DNA from: Aureobasidium sp. EXF-3400 | Lineage: Eukaryota; Ascomycota; Dothideomycetes; Dothideales; Saccotheciaceae | NCBI GenBank assembly: GCA_024195585.1 | Contig: SWBL01000359.1 | Span: 1-49,824, forward strand | DNA: 49,824 nucleotides | Direction: 5' to 3' | Part shown: positions 32,401 to 43,439 of the stretch, one piece after another | Numbering within the stretch: position 1 is the stretch's first letter | Layout of the letters: each line of letters starts with the position of its first letter | Translations under genes and position numbers: made by a program | The notes under the pieces: model-generated | What the model saw: only the letters and a program-made list of their open reading frames with translations | Database searches by the model: none | Told to the model about the DNA's origin: nothing

Positions 32401-34802
32401 GCTTTTGGATAGCCACTTTTCCCCAGATATACAACACTCAACTTCTGTGAACCTCCAGTCGTCTCGCCCGCAGCACAACGCTTTCGATTCTCTTATGGAG
32501 TCTAGCACATCTCCCAGAATGTCCCTACCATCACAACCTATTCCGTCCTCTTTGCATTCTATGCCACACTCTCCATATTCTAGAGAACATGATCATCCTC
32601 CGGGCTTCGTGCCTTTATACTTTACCAACGCAACCACTGCTTTACCTACAAAGGTGGACGGACAGGCGATTGATGCATCCACAAGCTTTCCTAGGGCTTT
32701 CGGGGTCATGTTTTACGTCGTGCCGCCGTCAGCTGGAACTAGCAACTAGAGGTATCGACCCATCCGAGCGGATGACAAACTATTCGATTGGGACACGTCA
32801 AAGAAGTGCTGACTTGATTTAAGGCACGGACTCTGTGTCAACACCGAAGAGTCGTCGCAATGGCCGGTTTTCGTCCAAGGTCCCTGTGACTTTCTTCATG
32901 GAGAAGCCGAACACCTGGGGAAGTAGAACACCAAATCTCAATCCTGCTCCTTTACTCGCAAATCTATACATCATCATTACGTGAGATTCCTGTTTTGTTC
33001 ACGCGACGAAATGGATGTCTGCAGCCTCCGGAAGCACGATCAAAAACCAATGTGACGTGATCATCACATTGACTATAGCAGCTGCGCGCCATTGTCCGGT
33101 TCTCTCTAGCGACATCTGAGCATCTGCGTAGATCACAGAGATTGGTACTGTAGATACACGGGACGACAGTACACTGATGTCTTCTATACCCTTTTGTGCT
33201 AGGCCTGGGCGCGTTCATCGACTCCAATTCTTTCGTTGAACATTAGTGTCCGATGAAAGAATTGTATTAACGATTGCATGCTTTCGAGCACTGGATCCCT
33301 CAAGCCATTCGTTCAGTCGCATCATCGACATGGTTCTTCGTATGTTCCAGCTGAGAAGGATCACAAGGAATTTTTCCGAGTGGAGTCAGACAACGATGGC
33401 ACGGGATGCGCTGAAGAGACTTTTACCGTACAGACGTTGCCTAGTTCGGATGCAGGATTCACGTCTGACGCCCAGTCGACGCACCTTGATAACCCGCCTA
33501 GACCGTAGGTTTCATCAGATCTGATTGGCCAATCGAACTGCCTGGATATGTTGTTCACGGAAGGAGACGATTAAACGCTGGCTAGATGACTGCCTACCAC
33601 CAGCCATAATGGATGATTTTTACTTAGAATCTCACCATACCCGTTCTAGAATGACGATCATACTGGGATTCACGGCGCTCCCTCTATCGTGGACGACAGT
33701 AACGACGACAGCTCGGTGATCAATCTTGTGGAATAATTCGAGGGCTTTACCGACCTTTCGTGCTGTCTCGCTGTCTTCTTTGCTGGGAAGAAAAAACGCG
33801 TGAGAGCAGTTAGATGTGTCAAAACATATCCTTTCTCCACAGTGTAGAATCTTATACTTGAGCAAGCGGTTCTATATCGATACTGTTAGTGGGCATATGT
33901 ATGCATCACTTGCTATTTGGCGTTCAATCCCAGTTCTTTTGAGCCCCCGTTCGAGTTCGGACAAGTATACCTTTCCAGCAACTCAGGGTACCGACTCTGA
34001 TGGGGATAGAAGGGCCAGCAAGCATATCCATTTGGTCTGCGCGGCGCTGGGAAGAAGCATGATGAGGAAATGATGATCACTCTGCGCCTTGGACTGTGAT
34101 CATCCGGTCAGAGTCATGTCGTCCCTCCCACTGCAACTGCCGGGCATGGTACAAGAGTCAGTAATCAAGATTCAAGAAGGTGATTTTCACTTTGACCAAG
34201 ATGATGTGAGCAGGGCATGATCTGGTAGTGGTATTCGATCAAGGGAAGATTCGAGGATTCGCAAAATCTTGGTCAAGTGGTAATGGTTCTCGGCAAAGTC
34301 CTGAAACGTAGCTGTTGCAGTCGACTTTGGAAAGCTTGCAAAAGGAAAAAGCATAATCACAGACAAGAAGCACGGGACGATAAAATTTTGAAGGAAGATA
34401 GAGGATATTGTTCAGAAAGTTGTCAGAGGCCACTGGTGGGCTTGATGTTATGATTGAGATAGCTAAAAAGAGCAAAAGACCGTTTCGTAAAGCTCCCATC
34501 TATGCAACGTCAATGATTCGCTGTGCAGTACAGAAAAGCCTCGAGAAGAAAGAGGCTGGGTGTAAAGAAAGCTTGCCTCAGAGAGGTGAAAAGATAGACA
34601 TGAAGTGAAGAAAAACAAGAAAATCGCGCTCATATGGCTCGGATGTGACTTTTTCCCGTACGCTCATCCAGAGAGATAGCACCTCGCGTAAAGTACAAGT
34701 CTAAAAGCAAAAGCAAGCAAGAGCAAACAAAAGCAGAAAATTGGCATGAGGGTCGTAAGGCATCAAACATCAGAAAGAGAAAGGTATCTAGGCGAGAGAG
34801 AT
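29401..34802. other. 5.4 kb without a recognisable gene
   Basis: Short open frames on both strands. Minus-strand stretches at about 30560-30060 read as one interrupted protein-like text (RYLEWLEKAWRHRP, then DDDLLSDFSGLGN, RPLYYFCKAP) that I cannot assign. Plus frame 32362-32749 (ATG) is Ser/Pro-rich and could be a first exon of something. Minus frame 33865-33632 (ICFDTSNCSHAFFLPSKEDSETARKVGKALE) is protein-like but unassigned. Repeat R2 copy 2 lies here. The last 400 bp probably include the 3' UTR of the Msn2-type gene. Confidence 0.4.
31978..32190 (-). repeat. Dispersed repeat R2, copy 2 (inverted)
   Basis: Reverse complement of copy 1 at 11157-11348, with TTGACGTTGGGGCGCGGAATC-type core on the minus strand; plus-strand text includes GGGGTCCGATTCCGCG. 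Confidence 0.65.
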
Positions 34803-36480
34803 CTACTCATCGCGCTTTCTCTTCTTCTGTTGGAAGCTGTTGTCCTCAGCGGAGTCGTAGCTAGACTGGCTGCTGCTGCTGGATCCGGCGACTGCGGCGG
34901 CATGGTCGAAAAGCATGGCACCGAGCTCGCTGGCGTCAGGAGACTCGCTCTTGGGGCGCAGGACGCCCGAACCGACATCAGGAACATTGACTGCCATCTG
35001 CGAAGTCATGTCATTGGTCATGACGCCCATGACAACGGTGCCGGCACCGTGAGTGCGCTGGTGCTGGCTGAGGTTGTCGCTACGGCTAAACTTCTTGCCA
35101 CAGTCGGTGCACTCGAAAGGCTTGTCGTGAGTGTGCAGAGAGCGGTAGTGGCGCTTGAGGTGCTCTTGGCGACGGAAGCGGCGAGAGCAGAGAGTGCAGA
35201 CGAAGGTCTTGGAAGGGTCCTCAGTCAGAGACTGCTTGCGACCACGGCGGGTGGTCGAGTACGAGGGACCAGAGTGAGAATGGTCATCAACAGAGGCAGA
35301 AGAAGACGAGGCAGGAGCGTTGCTGGGAACCTGCTGAGGCTGGTTGGAAGAGGAGTGGTTGTGAGCGGCAGCAGAGTACTGAGGAGCCTTGGCAGATCTT
35401 TTGGAGGCAGAGCGACGGATGGGAATCATGTCGACGACGGGAGCAGAGGTGAAGGAGAACTCAGACTGGCAAGGCGAGAAGGTCAAGTCCTCGTCGCTGA
35501 AGCTGGCGTGGGTGAAGCAGAAAGAGTTCTCGAATGAGTACTGCGAGTTGATACGCTGGCGCTTGGAGTTGCAGAAATCATCCTCAACGTCGAGCTCGAA
35601 AGGAGGCTCAAATGTGGGGAAGCCGTGGTTGGTAGGCACCAGCCCGCACACGTCGTTATCCTTGGAGGGAGCGAAGTGGTCACCCTTGAGGATTATCTTG
35701 AGCTCCTCGTCATCGCCGGCGCAGAGGGTAAGCAGACAGGGAAAAGCATTACTGGGGACGGTCAGAGTACGGGGATCGCAGACACTGGCTTCGTGGATGG
35801 CAGGATGCGGGATGGGCGACGGGGAGGGTGACAATGACGGGCAGGCAGAGTTGGACAGGAGATAACTGCTGTTCTCGGTAAATGCCGATACGGGATGCGG
35901 GTACACTCCAGCTCGCGAGTCAGCCAAAACTCTAAGATTGGACAAATCCAATGGAATTGCCCTTCTCAATGGAACACGTACCTGGAGTCAAAGGTGGAGA
36001 TATGGATTGATTCCAATCACCAAATACGTCGTCTTCACAGTTCTTGATTGTGTAGAAGGGGTTCATGTGAAGCTCATTGGCGGGTGTGGGCATCATGTGG
36101 TAGTCGGGTTGAGGACTGTCGGCCGAGTTGAAGCTGGTGGCAGACAAGGTAGGGGTTGCAGGGCCGCAGCAGTCCGAGTCGAACGACATGTCCATGGTGG
36201 GCATCTCTTGCTGGAGTATGATAGTAGGCTTCTGGTGTTGAGGGCGAGGAGAGGCGGCAGGAGTAAGCATGGCTTGCGAGATGTACTGGGGCTGTTGCTG
36301 TTGTTGCTGGTAGATGACAGGGCTGTGTTGAGAGTACAGGATATGGGATGGAATGGGGCGAGAGAAGTAGTCCATATTCTGAGGGACCATGTGCGAGTTG
36401 TAGCGAAGTTGCTGCTTCTCAGGTGTGTAATAGCTCATGGGCGAGTGCATGGGAGCCTGGGCCAGATATTGGTGTTCCAT
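34803..36480 (-). CDS. msn2: Msn2/SebA-type C2H2 stress-response transcription factor
   Basis: Predicted about 533 residues from exon 36480-35982 and exon 35905-34803. The intron donor is GTACGT at 35981. Three in-frame acceptors exist (ending 35930, 35912 or 35906); I prefer 35906 because the CTGAC branch site then lies 14 nt upstream. The N-terminus is Gln/Pro/Met-rich ([10 protein letters not shown]..., [22 protein letters not shown]), with SPPLTP just before the splice. Near the C-terminus (about 398-455) are two C2H2 fingers, [17 protein letters not shown] and [17 protein letters not shown], the recognition residues of yeast Msn2/4 and fungal Seb1/MsnA. Those factors bind AGGGG stress elements and act in osmotic, oxidative and heat stress. 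The tail has a Ser-rich stretch and a final KKRKRDE that may help nuclear import. No breaks; a single host gene in a repeat-rich setting. Confidence 0.93.
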
Positions 36481-39199
36481 TGGGGCTGATCAATCTAGGT
36501 TAGCCTCGAGGGTCTAAGAGGCGGTGCGGTGGTGGCTTCGACACGACGCTTACCCGACCGATTTCGTAAATGTGGTGGGTGAATTGGAATTTGCATTTGA
36601 TTGCAGAGAGCGAGTCGGTTTCCGAAGAGATATGAGAAGACTGATTGGGATGTGGTGGTGTACTGGGTTATGTATAAGATGCTATTGAGTGCAAATGACG
36701 TCTGATGAGCAGCGAGAAAGAATGGTACATCCAGCAGGTTGATGTCAAAAGCAATGTGGGAATGGCCTGGTCAAATCGATGGCTGGAACGAGCTGTATAT
36801 GACCGGAGAAGCAGAGCATACAAGTACTGATCAGCCGAACTCGAAACTGGCCGCAGGGCCGCTGCAATCATGGCGGATTGAAAAGCCGTTCGAGGCTTAA
36901 TGGGTAAAAGACTGACATAGGCCATGCCCATCTGCATTGGCCCATTGGGTATGTGTTGTGTACATACCTTCCCCCTGTGACTCCACTGTGCAAGGACAAA
37001 GGCGCCTGTTTGTGCCTTGATCCCGACGCTAACACGCTAGCTTGCCGCTCGGCGCCTCAAGGCGCGGCGTCGAGTCTATTTCCATTCGTCGTCGACTCTT
37101 ATTTTTTCTGCTGGGAACGGCCATCACGCCAGCCAACTTAAGGTTGTCTATGCTGACGACTCGACTACTGCACCTCAAGTTGTCCATCATGAAGCCTGGT
37201 CATCCACGCGCATCTGCTCGGGCGCCCTGCAGACCGTCTCAGAAACGCATGTTCAAATCCGGGTGCTGCAATGCCTAGCGCGATCGACATATCAATCCTG
37301 ACTGTTATACATAGCTAGTCTGCATCGTCAACAAACACGTCTTGCGAGCCTGTCCGCTTGCCGGCTGACACTGCAAACCGTCCCTTCGTATCAAGGTCCT
37401 GCTCACGATGCTCGTCCGTTGCCCGTTGGCCAGCCTGGATAGATACACGTCCGCTCACCTGTTATCGCGTCTTGTTAACTCACAGCAAACGCTGCCACAT
37501 ACGGCTACAAGGCGGTATGCCCAGTCGCGCGGTGCTAGTGGCGTGCAATTGCGTGCGGAATTTGTCTCTTAAACCTCTCAACAACAACTCTCGATTGCTT
37601 TCCCAAATCGCATTGACCGGTATCCTTCCCATTGACTTTTTCCGTGCGACTCCTGCTCTCTCCAACTCGCGTGTCTAAAGGTGGGCAGACTCAGATTTAC
37701 GGCAAAAGCTTCCACATCTCGAAAGTCGTGCTTGTCGAAATAGAGTAACGGCTCCCGAGGATCTAAAAAGCCATCGGCGATAGCAAGATTAAGCTATACG
37801 CGCTATCCCTATCGTCGACCATTCTTGCTGTAATAGTGCATTTTCCCGCAGGCACCTCGAAAGAGAATGGCCTTTAGGGTGCTTTGAATGCACAACTACT
37901 CTATCTATGCAGCATACTGAGACAATCGACAGGCATAACTGCCTGAACGGGTGCATACCTGGAGTTTGACTCAGTCTGCGGTTGGACCGGCCTCAATCGG
38001 TGGTACGGCTCCGACCTGAACTTCAAAATCTTCCCATCTTCTCACGTCATGCTTCAGGTCTGTGTGAGTCTGGGACTGTGTGTGAGAGATCTTTGTGGCT
38101 CATGCAGGTACGCGACGCAGGAACCAAGCCTCGTCTATTCTGCCTCTCTTTCGCTTCTCTCTCCAGATCATCTGATCGAAAAGATGTACGAGAACATCCT
38201 CACCAAAGCCAATCCGTCAGCGGCATTTTCAAATTCAGCAACTCGCTGTGCGATTCAAGCAGCCTTGTGGCTTTCAAAGGGCGCAAGTGCCATATTTTAT
38301 CAAGTCGCCCCACCAAAGGCCGGGGAACAGGCTTAGTCTCTTTCTAGCCCCACGCTTCCCGTCGACAAGCTCGCCGACCGCGTCCACTCGGCCAGCTTGA
38401 CGGGTCTTTACGCATGTGGTGTCCTTTTGAAGCCACACGACGTCGGTGCGAAAGCACGTGAGGGCGAGCACCCTGCGTGCCCGTGCAGACTTTTGTGAGA
38501 AGCCAGATCGGCAAGCATGAGCTATGTCTTGTCCCTTATCGAGGGACAGTGAGCATAGCCTCTTGCCGCACCACGCCCAAACATTGGAGGCCTCTCCCCC
38601 TTTGGCATCCACAGAAGACACTTTGCTAGCGTCATGTAAGTCACTTGCGCAAGGCGAGAAGACTTACCCAGATCCGGGCTCTCATCTACTTGGCTTTTGG
38701 ATAGAGAAGTCCCCACTCGATACGCTTAACACTTTGGAGCAAGTACCAGTACCTGGCTCTTCGGCTCATGCAGCCTTGTCTCCTGCCCTGTAAGACCTGA
38801 CAGGACGGGCTCGAGAGGCTTGGTCAGAAAGACCTTTTCTCAAATCGTTCAGGCCAACCCCAACCGATCCCTTTCTCCTCATGTTAAGCCACAAGACGTT
38901 ATAATCCATCCCCATACCACTTCTATACCAAGTTCTTCCTACCGAGGCCTGGACGTTCTGTCAAATTCAATCCAGGGGCAAGCGTTCATCTTCGTCAATG
39001 TTTCTCATTTCGCTCACAATGGTATTGCATGGGCACAATCGCGAGAGTATTTTTGCCATCCTTCTCAACAAATGGCTCATCAATAGAGCAAAGTTATGCG
39101 AAGAGGGGAGTCACACTCATGCGATAATCTGAAGCCTATGTGCAAAGCGATATCAACAATCTATAGATTCACATCCATTCTCGCAGCGATGAGATCTCG
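36481..39199. other. 2.7 kb: promoter of the Msn2-type gene, then no recognisable gene
   Basis: The first several hundred bases upstream of the ATG should hold the promoter and 5' UTR. Beyond that, only short unassigned frames (for example 38049-38336 and 38524-38793 plus, 38621-38274 minus). Confidence 0.4.
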
Positions 39200-42100
39200 A
39201 CAACGGCCCGACACCTACATGGCTGTGTCGATCCCGTCCCGGATCTTGGCAAGTTACTGCTCATTCACAGGACTGGCGTCTCTCAGCACGGCACTGCGTC
39301 TTTGGATCTTGCCATGTCAAGAGGCAAGGTGGTCGGCGCTGAATCCTGGCCCCCTGACTCGTGCTCAGGGGCATAAGCCCATTTCCAATATAAATGTGGG
39401 GTAATCGACGCCGTCTCTTTCCTACATATCTTCAAGTCGCGCTACCCACTGTCCACAATGTCAAAGGAACATCGTTTCCTGAGCCGTTGCAACATTGTGG
39501 GCCCCGTAGGTCGGCGATGCTCGGTTAGCACATGCAGGACATGCGCGCCATCTCCGCTCTCGTCTACACTTCCTCACTGGTATTCCAGATTCCGCTTTGA
39601 GTGTCCCCTGGAAGTTGGCCGACCCTGGATATGGCTCTGCAACCCTGGATTGCGAGCGCTCGTTCGCTTTGCTGCATATCTGCTCGACGACCCACTTACT
39701 GCGGGAATATTCCAGGGTGCTTGCAGCTTCCAAATCGTCAATATTTCTTTCTGAGATCGAAACTCCTTTGCTGCAGGCCATGACACTTGCTACGCTTGAG
39801 CAATATGCGGATCTGGCGGGCTCAGATCTGCCGAACCTTAATGCCAGATTGATGAGATTTGTCACGCCTACATTGTGCACTCCGGTCAGCAGATGGTCTG
39901 TCTATTTTGCTATTCTTGCGGTGATGCAGCCCTGCAGCACATTCATCTAATTACAATTTAGAAAAAACCTGGTTTCTGGGAGCACAGAGTGCAAGAATAG
40001 CACTGTATGCACCTATGACCAGGTCTTCTGGCATGCAGTGGAGACTTCGAAACGGGCAGATCACGCACTCATGCATTGATGGATTGGGGGATGACTTACT
40101 CGCAATTTTGCCCTTCGCAAAGCTGCGTAGACGCATGGGGAAATTGACACCCCATGCCACGTGCATAACAATCGAGACCTCTTGTGCCATCCCTGCGTGA
40201 ACTCCATTGGAAAGTCCTAGGTCATCATCTCCGAGTGATGCTTGAAGGACTTCGACCTTCTCGTAACCGTTTTTGAGGTCACCAAGACTTCTCTGTTGGA
40301 GAGCCTTGTTGACGCAGAGAATTGAGGCATGATGCTCAGCTCCCCAAACGAGGCAATAGACCTTTTTGGCAGAGTCGAGTTTGCGGTAGAGATTCAGGAG
40401 ATGAGTCCCTAAAGCTCTCGTTGCACCCGTCAGAACGATAACATCTCCTTTGTCGTTTTTGCTATGGCCCCGCCCGTTTGTGGACGACGACGGGCTTCTG
40501 TTATCAAAGTTGTAGCACTGGTTAACGAGCTGAAGCATGAGTTTGTGCTCATCCTCCTCGTCGGTAAGTTCTTCACCATGACGCTGCTTGACGACATACT
40601 CGCTTGATCGCCTCACCGTGCCGCAGTCCTCGATCACGTTGAGCGGCAACTGTTTGGTCGATTGTGGGAGCAATTGTCGAATGCCATATCTTATCTGAAT
40701 ACCGGCGATCGAGTCGACGCCATAAGAGAATAGATCTGTGTTCTCGTCCAGTTTCGCCTTCTTCGGAACGATAGACTCTATCATCTCTATGATGACATGG
40801 GAGACCATCTCGTCAGGCACGTCACCAACGTTAAACGAGCCTATGTTCGTGTAGATCTTGTCGATATTCTGAGCAAAGCGGGCCTCGACAACGCTTCGTA
40901 GAAGGGTACCTTTGCTGCTCTTTTCCAATAGCTGATCAAGCACTAGCATGGCAACCAGCATCTCCTTCGGTGTGCGCGCATGATCCTGGCTTTCCGAGTT
41001 GAGTTCTTCGATGGCTGGCCAGACCTTTTGGACGAGCTCGTCGTCTGCAATGTCCTTGCCGTCTTTGAAAGAAAACGGCAAGGCACCTGGGAACGGTTGT
41101 GCGTTACCAAAAATCAGGACATCATCCAGAAGATCTGCAGTAGCAATCGCGTCCCCCGGTGGAGCTAGGTCAAACTTCTTCTCGATGAACAATGCAAGTT
41201 GAGTCTTCGCACAAGTGGTACCTCCAGGCGTTCGATATTGTGTCGTGAGGGGCAAAGAGATCGGCCGTGGCGAAGGACCCATCATCACTATTCTTCTTGA
41301 CCTGTAGAATCAAGATTGTTCCTGACCTGTAGATATCATGTCAGTCGATATCCTGTTAGGCAGATGGCGAAGACAGCATACCATATGGGTCTGACCCGGC
41401 TTGATCACCAACTCGGCGAGGTCATCCTCGTTCTTCTCAAAGGTAGGGAACTCGGCTGCAGCGGTCCTGCACAAGTACTGCCATGCTTTGTCCTTGAGGT
41501 AGTCGCGGTGAGTCGACATGAGGGATTCTCATTCTGCACTGCCGAATCTCGAAAACAGATTGATTCCTTTTACCAACCATGCGATCACCTACTTCATCTG
41601 GCATGGCAGAGCAGTACCACCAGCACCAAAGATGTCCATATCCTGAAGATATTGAAGCCTTGTTCATCTGCTTCCATCAATTGTAGTACATATGGTACAG
41701 AGGAGAAATACTTGACAAGGGGGACGTTCTTGCTTTACGGTTTCTCCTACTGTACCCAAGCACTTGATGACATTTGCTGCAGTGATTGGTATGCCCTTGC
41801 CAGAGAGCAGCCAAATGAGTGCTCCGCTTGTCCATGCTCTAAAGGCATCTGCCACACCGCCATGGTACAGTGGAATGGTAGTGAATGTCGCACACTGCTT
41901 TCCATCAGGGAACGAGGGGAGAACACCCGCACCTGCACGATTCGTTTGCGGAGTTGGTTTGGGTACGCCAGAAGAGCTTCCCGAGGTGTGACTTGACTTC
42001 AGAGAAATTCGTAGAGTCGATTGTATCCTGTGTCATAACTTCTGACAATGAGTGGTCCTTGGAGAATGGCAGTTCAATAGCATGGAGCTCTCCACAGTCG

Positions 42101-42570
42101 TCACAAACTACTATTGTAGCCTCGTTGGACTGATCTGCGTAAACCTTGTCGTGGAATACGACCGCAGTTTGACATGTTTTGCATAGATGAGCGATTGCTG
42201 CTGGCTGACATTGTGGCGCGACCAGAAGAACAGGGTGGCCTAGGCACATGAGAGCAAGCCATGTAAAGAGAAATTCGGGAATGCTTGGGTATATCAGCGC
42301 AACCGTGTCCGAGTTGGAAACAAATTCTTTACGTGTCTTCTGCAGCAGAGACGCGATGTTTCCAGAACTTGCTTGAGGGTCTGAGAAGGTCCAGACATTG
42401 CTCTTCCAACGGGTATTCGAGTTCGAGGGAACAGCGAAGCCGACAGCTGGCTGAGTGGGTATGGCTTCTGCCTGAGAACCGATGAATTGATTGATGTTCT
42501 TGAAAGTGGAGTTGGTCAGGCCCAAAGACTGCGCCCGTCTGAGAGTACACGTGAAGTATGTTGCAGCCAT
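39200..42570 (-). pseudogene. NRPS-like adenylation-thiolation-reductase (A-T-R) enzyme, decayed
   Basis: Starts at ATG 42570. Adenylation domain: PAVGFAVPS, FLFTWLALMCLGHPVLLVAPQCQ, then in another frame HTSGSSSGVPKPTPQTNRAG (A3 core), LYHGGVADAFRAWTSGALIW, in a third KYFSSVPYVLQLM, then GAGGTALP- and MSTHRDYLKDKAWQYL-like pieces. At least four frame changes occur between 42000 and 41290, plus an apparent small deletion before the A3 core. From 41288 one frame is clean: KKFDLAPPGDAI, thiolation site DLFSYGVDSIAG, and reductase start VIVLTGATRALGTHLL (family TGATGxLG, one Gly is Arg). A GTAAGT donor at 40099 and acceptor at 39868 fit an intron of about 230 nt; the reductase resumes with TNLINLAL, YCSSVASVM and YSRSKWVVEQIC and then decays. 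Relatives activate a carboxylic acid, load it on the carrier and release it as an aldehyde or alcohol. No cluster partners are adjacent. Confidence 0.85.
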
Positions 42571-43439
42571 GACTGATTCGTGTCAATAGCGAAACAGTCG
42601 ATTGTGGTTCCAGCGAATTAAGGCACGTAGAACTGGGAGAAGGTACGAAGCAGAATGTAGCAAGGAAACTTATCTATCAATACCAAACACACGCCATGAT
42701 TTCACAACACGCAGGAAAAAGCGTGTGGAGGATGTTGTAATCCACTTGAGTCGTCCAATTAGAAGAGATACGCATCATGAAGTCATCGTTTGAGAAACAC
42801 CAGCCAAGAATTGCAGAGCCGCGTTCTTGGCTGAAATCTTGCACTTGAATTGTACACTTCCATTTCCACCTCCACAGATATACACGGACACACCGTTTCT
42901 TTTTGGTCGTACGAGGCACACAGACATCGCTCAGCTGATGGAAAATCTCTGGCGCCGCCGCAAGGTCTCTGCAGAAGACCAGTCAAACTGACAGAGTAGT
43001 GTGATGAAACAATGAGACTGGCAGATTACGAACAACCGAACCGGGATACGGCACACTGGATTGGGTGAACAGTATGAACAGCTATTGGAAAAGCATTCCA
43101 GACATCCCTTTTCCCATTGCCAGAGTGGAAGGCATGCGACACGTTCAACAAAAATAGATCTGCAATCCATCCTCCTGCGATCCTGTCTTGAGACATTGAA
43201 GCTGTAAGATGCAGAGATTGCTGCTGCTGTACGTTTTGAATTTTGATTTGCTGCATCTTTTCTTTTTGCTTCTGTATGTTTTTTGCTCCTTCCTGGCTTA
43301 TGCCTGTAATTTCATTGCTGCTGTGCGAGGCTCTTTAGCCGTAACAGCGCCCGTAGATCTCTATTTGAACGCGAATACGTGTCGCGAGACGACTCTACTT
43401 CTCAGCACAACAGCAATCAAGAACATATCACACCTACTG
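42571..43439. other. Spacer between NRPS-like pseudogene and hAT element
   Basis: Upstream region of the pseudogene. No transposon end was recognised here, so the left end of the hAT copy is undefined. Confidence 0.4.

Noticed and set aside
33632..33865. Possible secreted or enzyme fragment on the minus strand
   Set aside because: Protein-like text but no family match, no signal peptide, short; not called as a gene.
34746..35537. 263-codon frame antisense to the Msn2-type gene
   Set aside because: Mirror of the Ser- and zinc-finger-coding exon; Val/Arg/Leu-rich shadow.
35938..36489. 183-codon frame antisense to Msn2 exon 1
   Set aside because: Shadow of the Gln/Met-rich exon; no domain.
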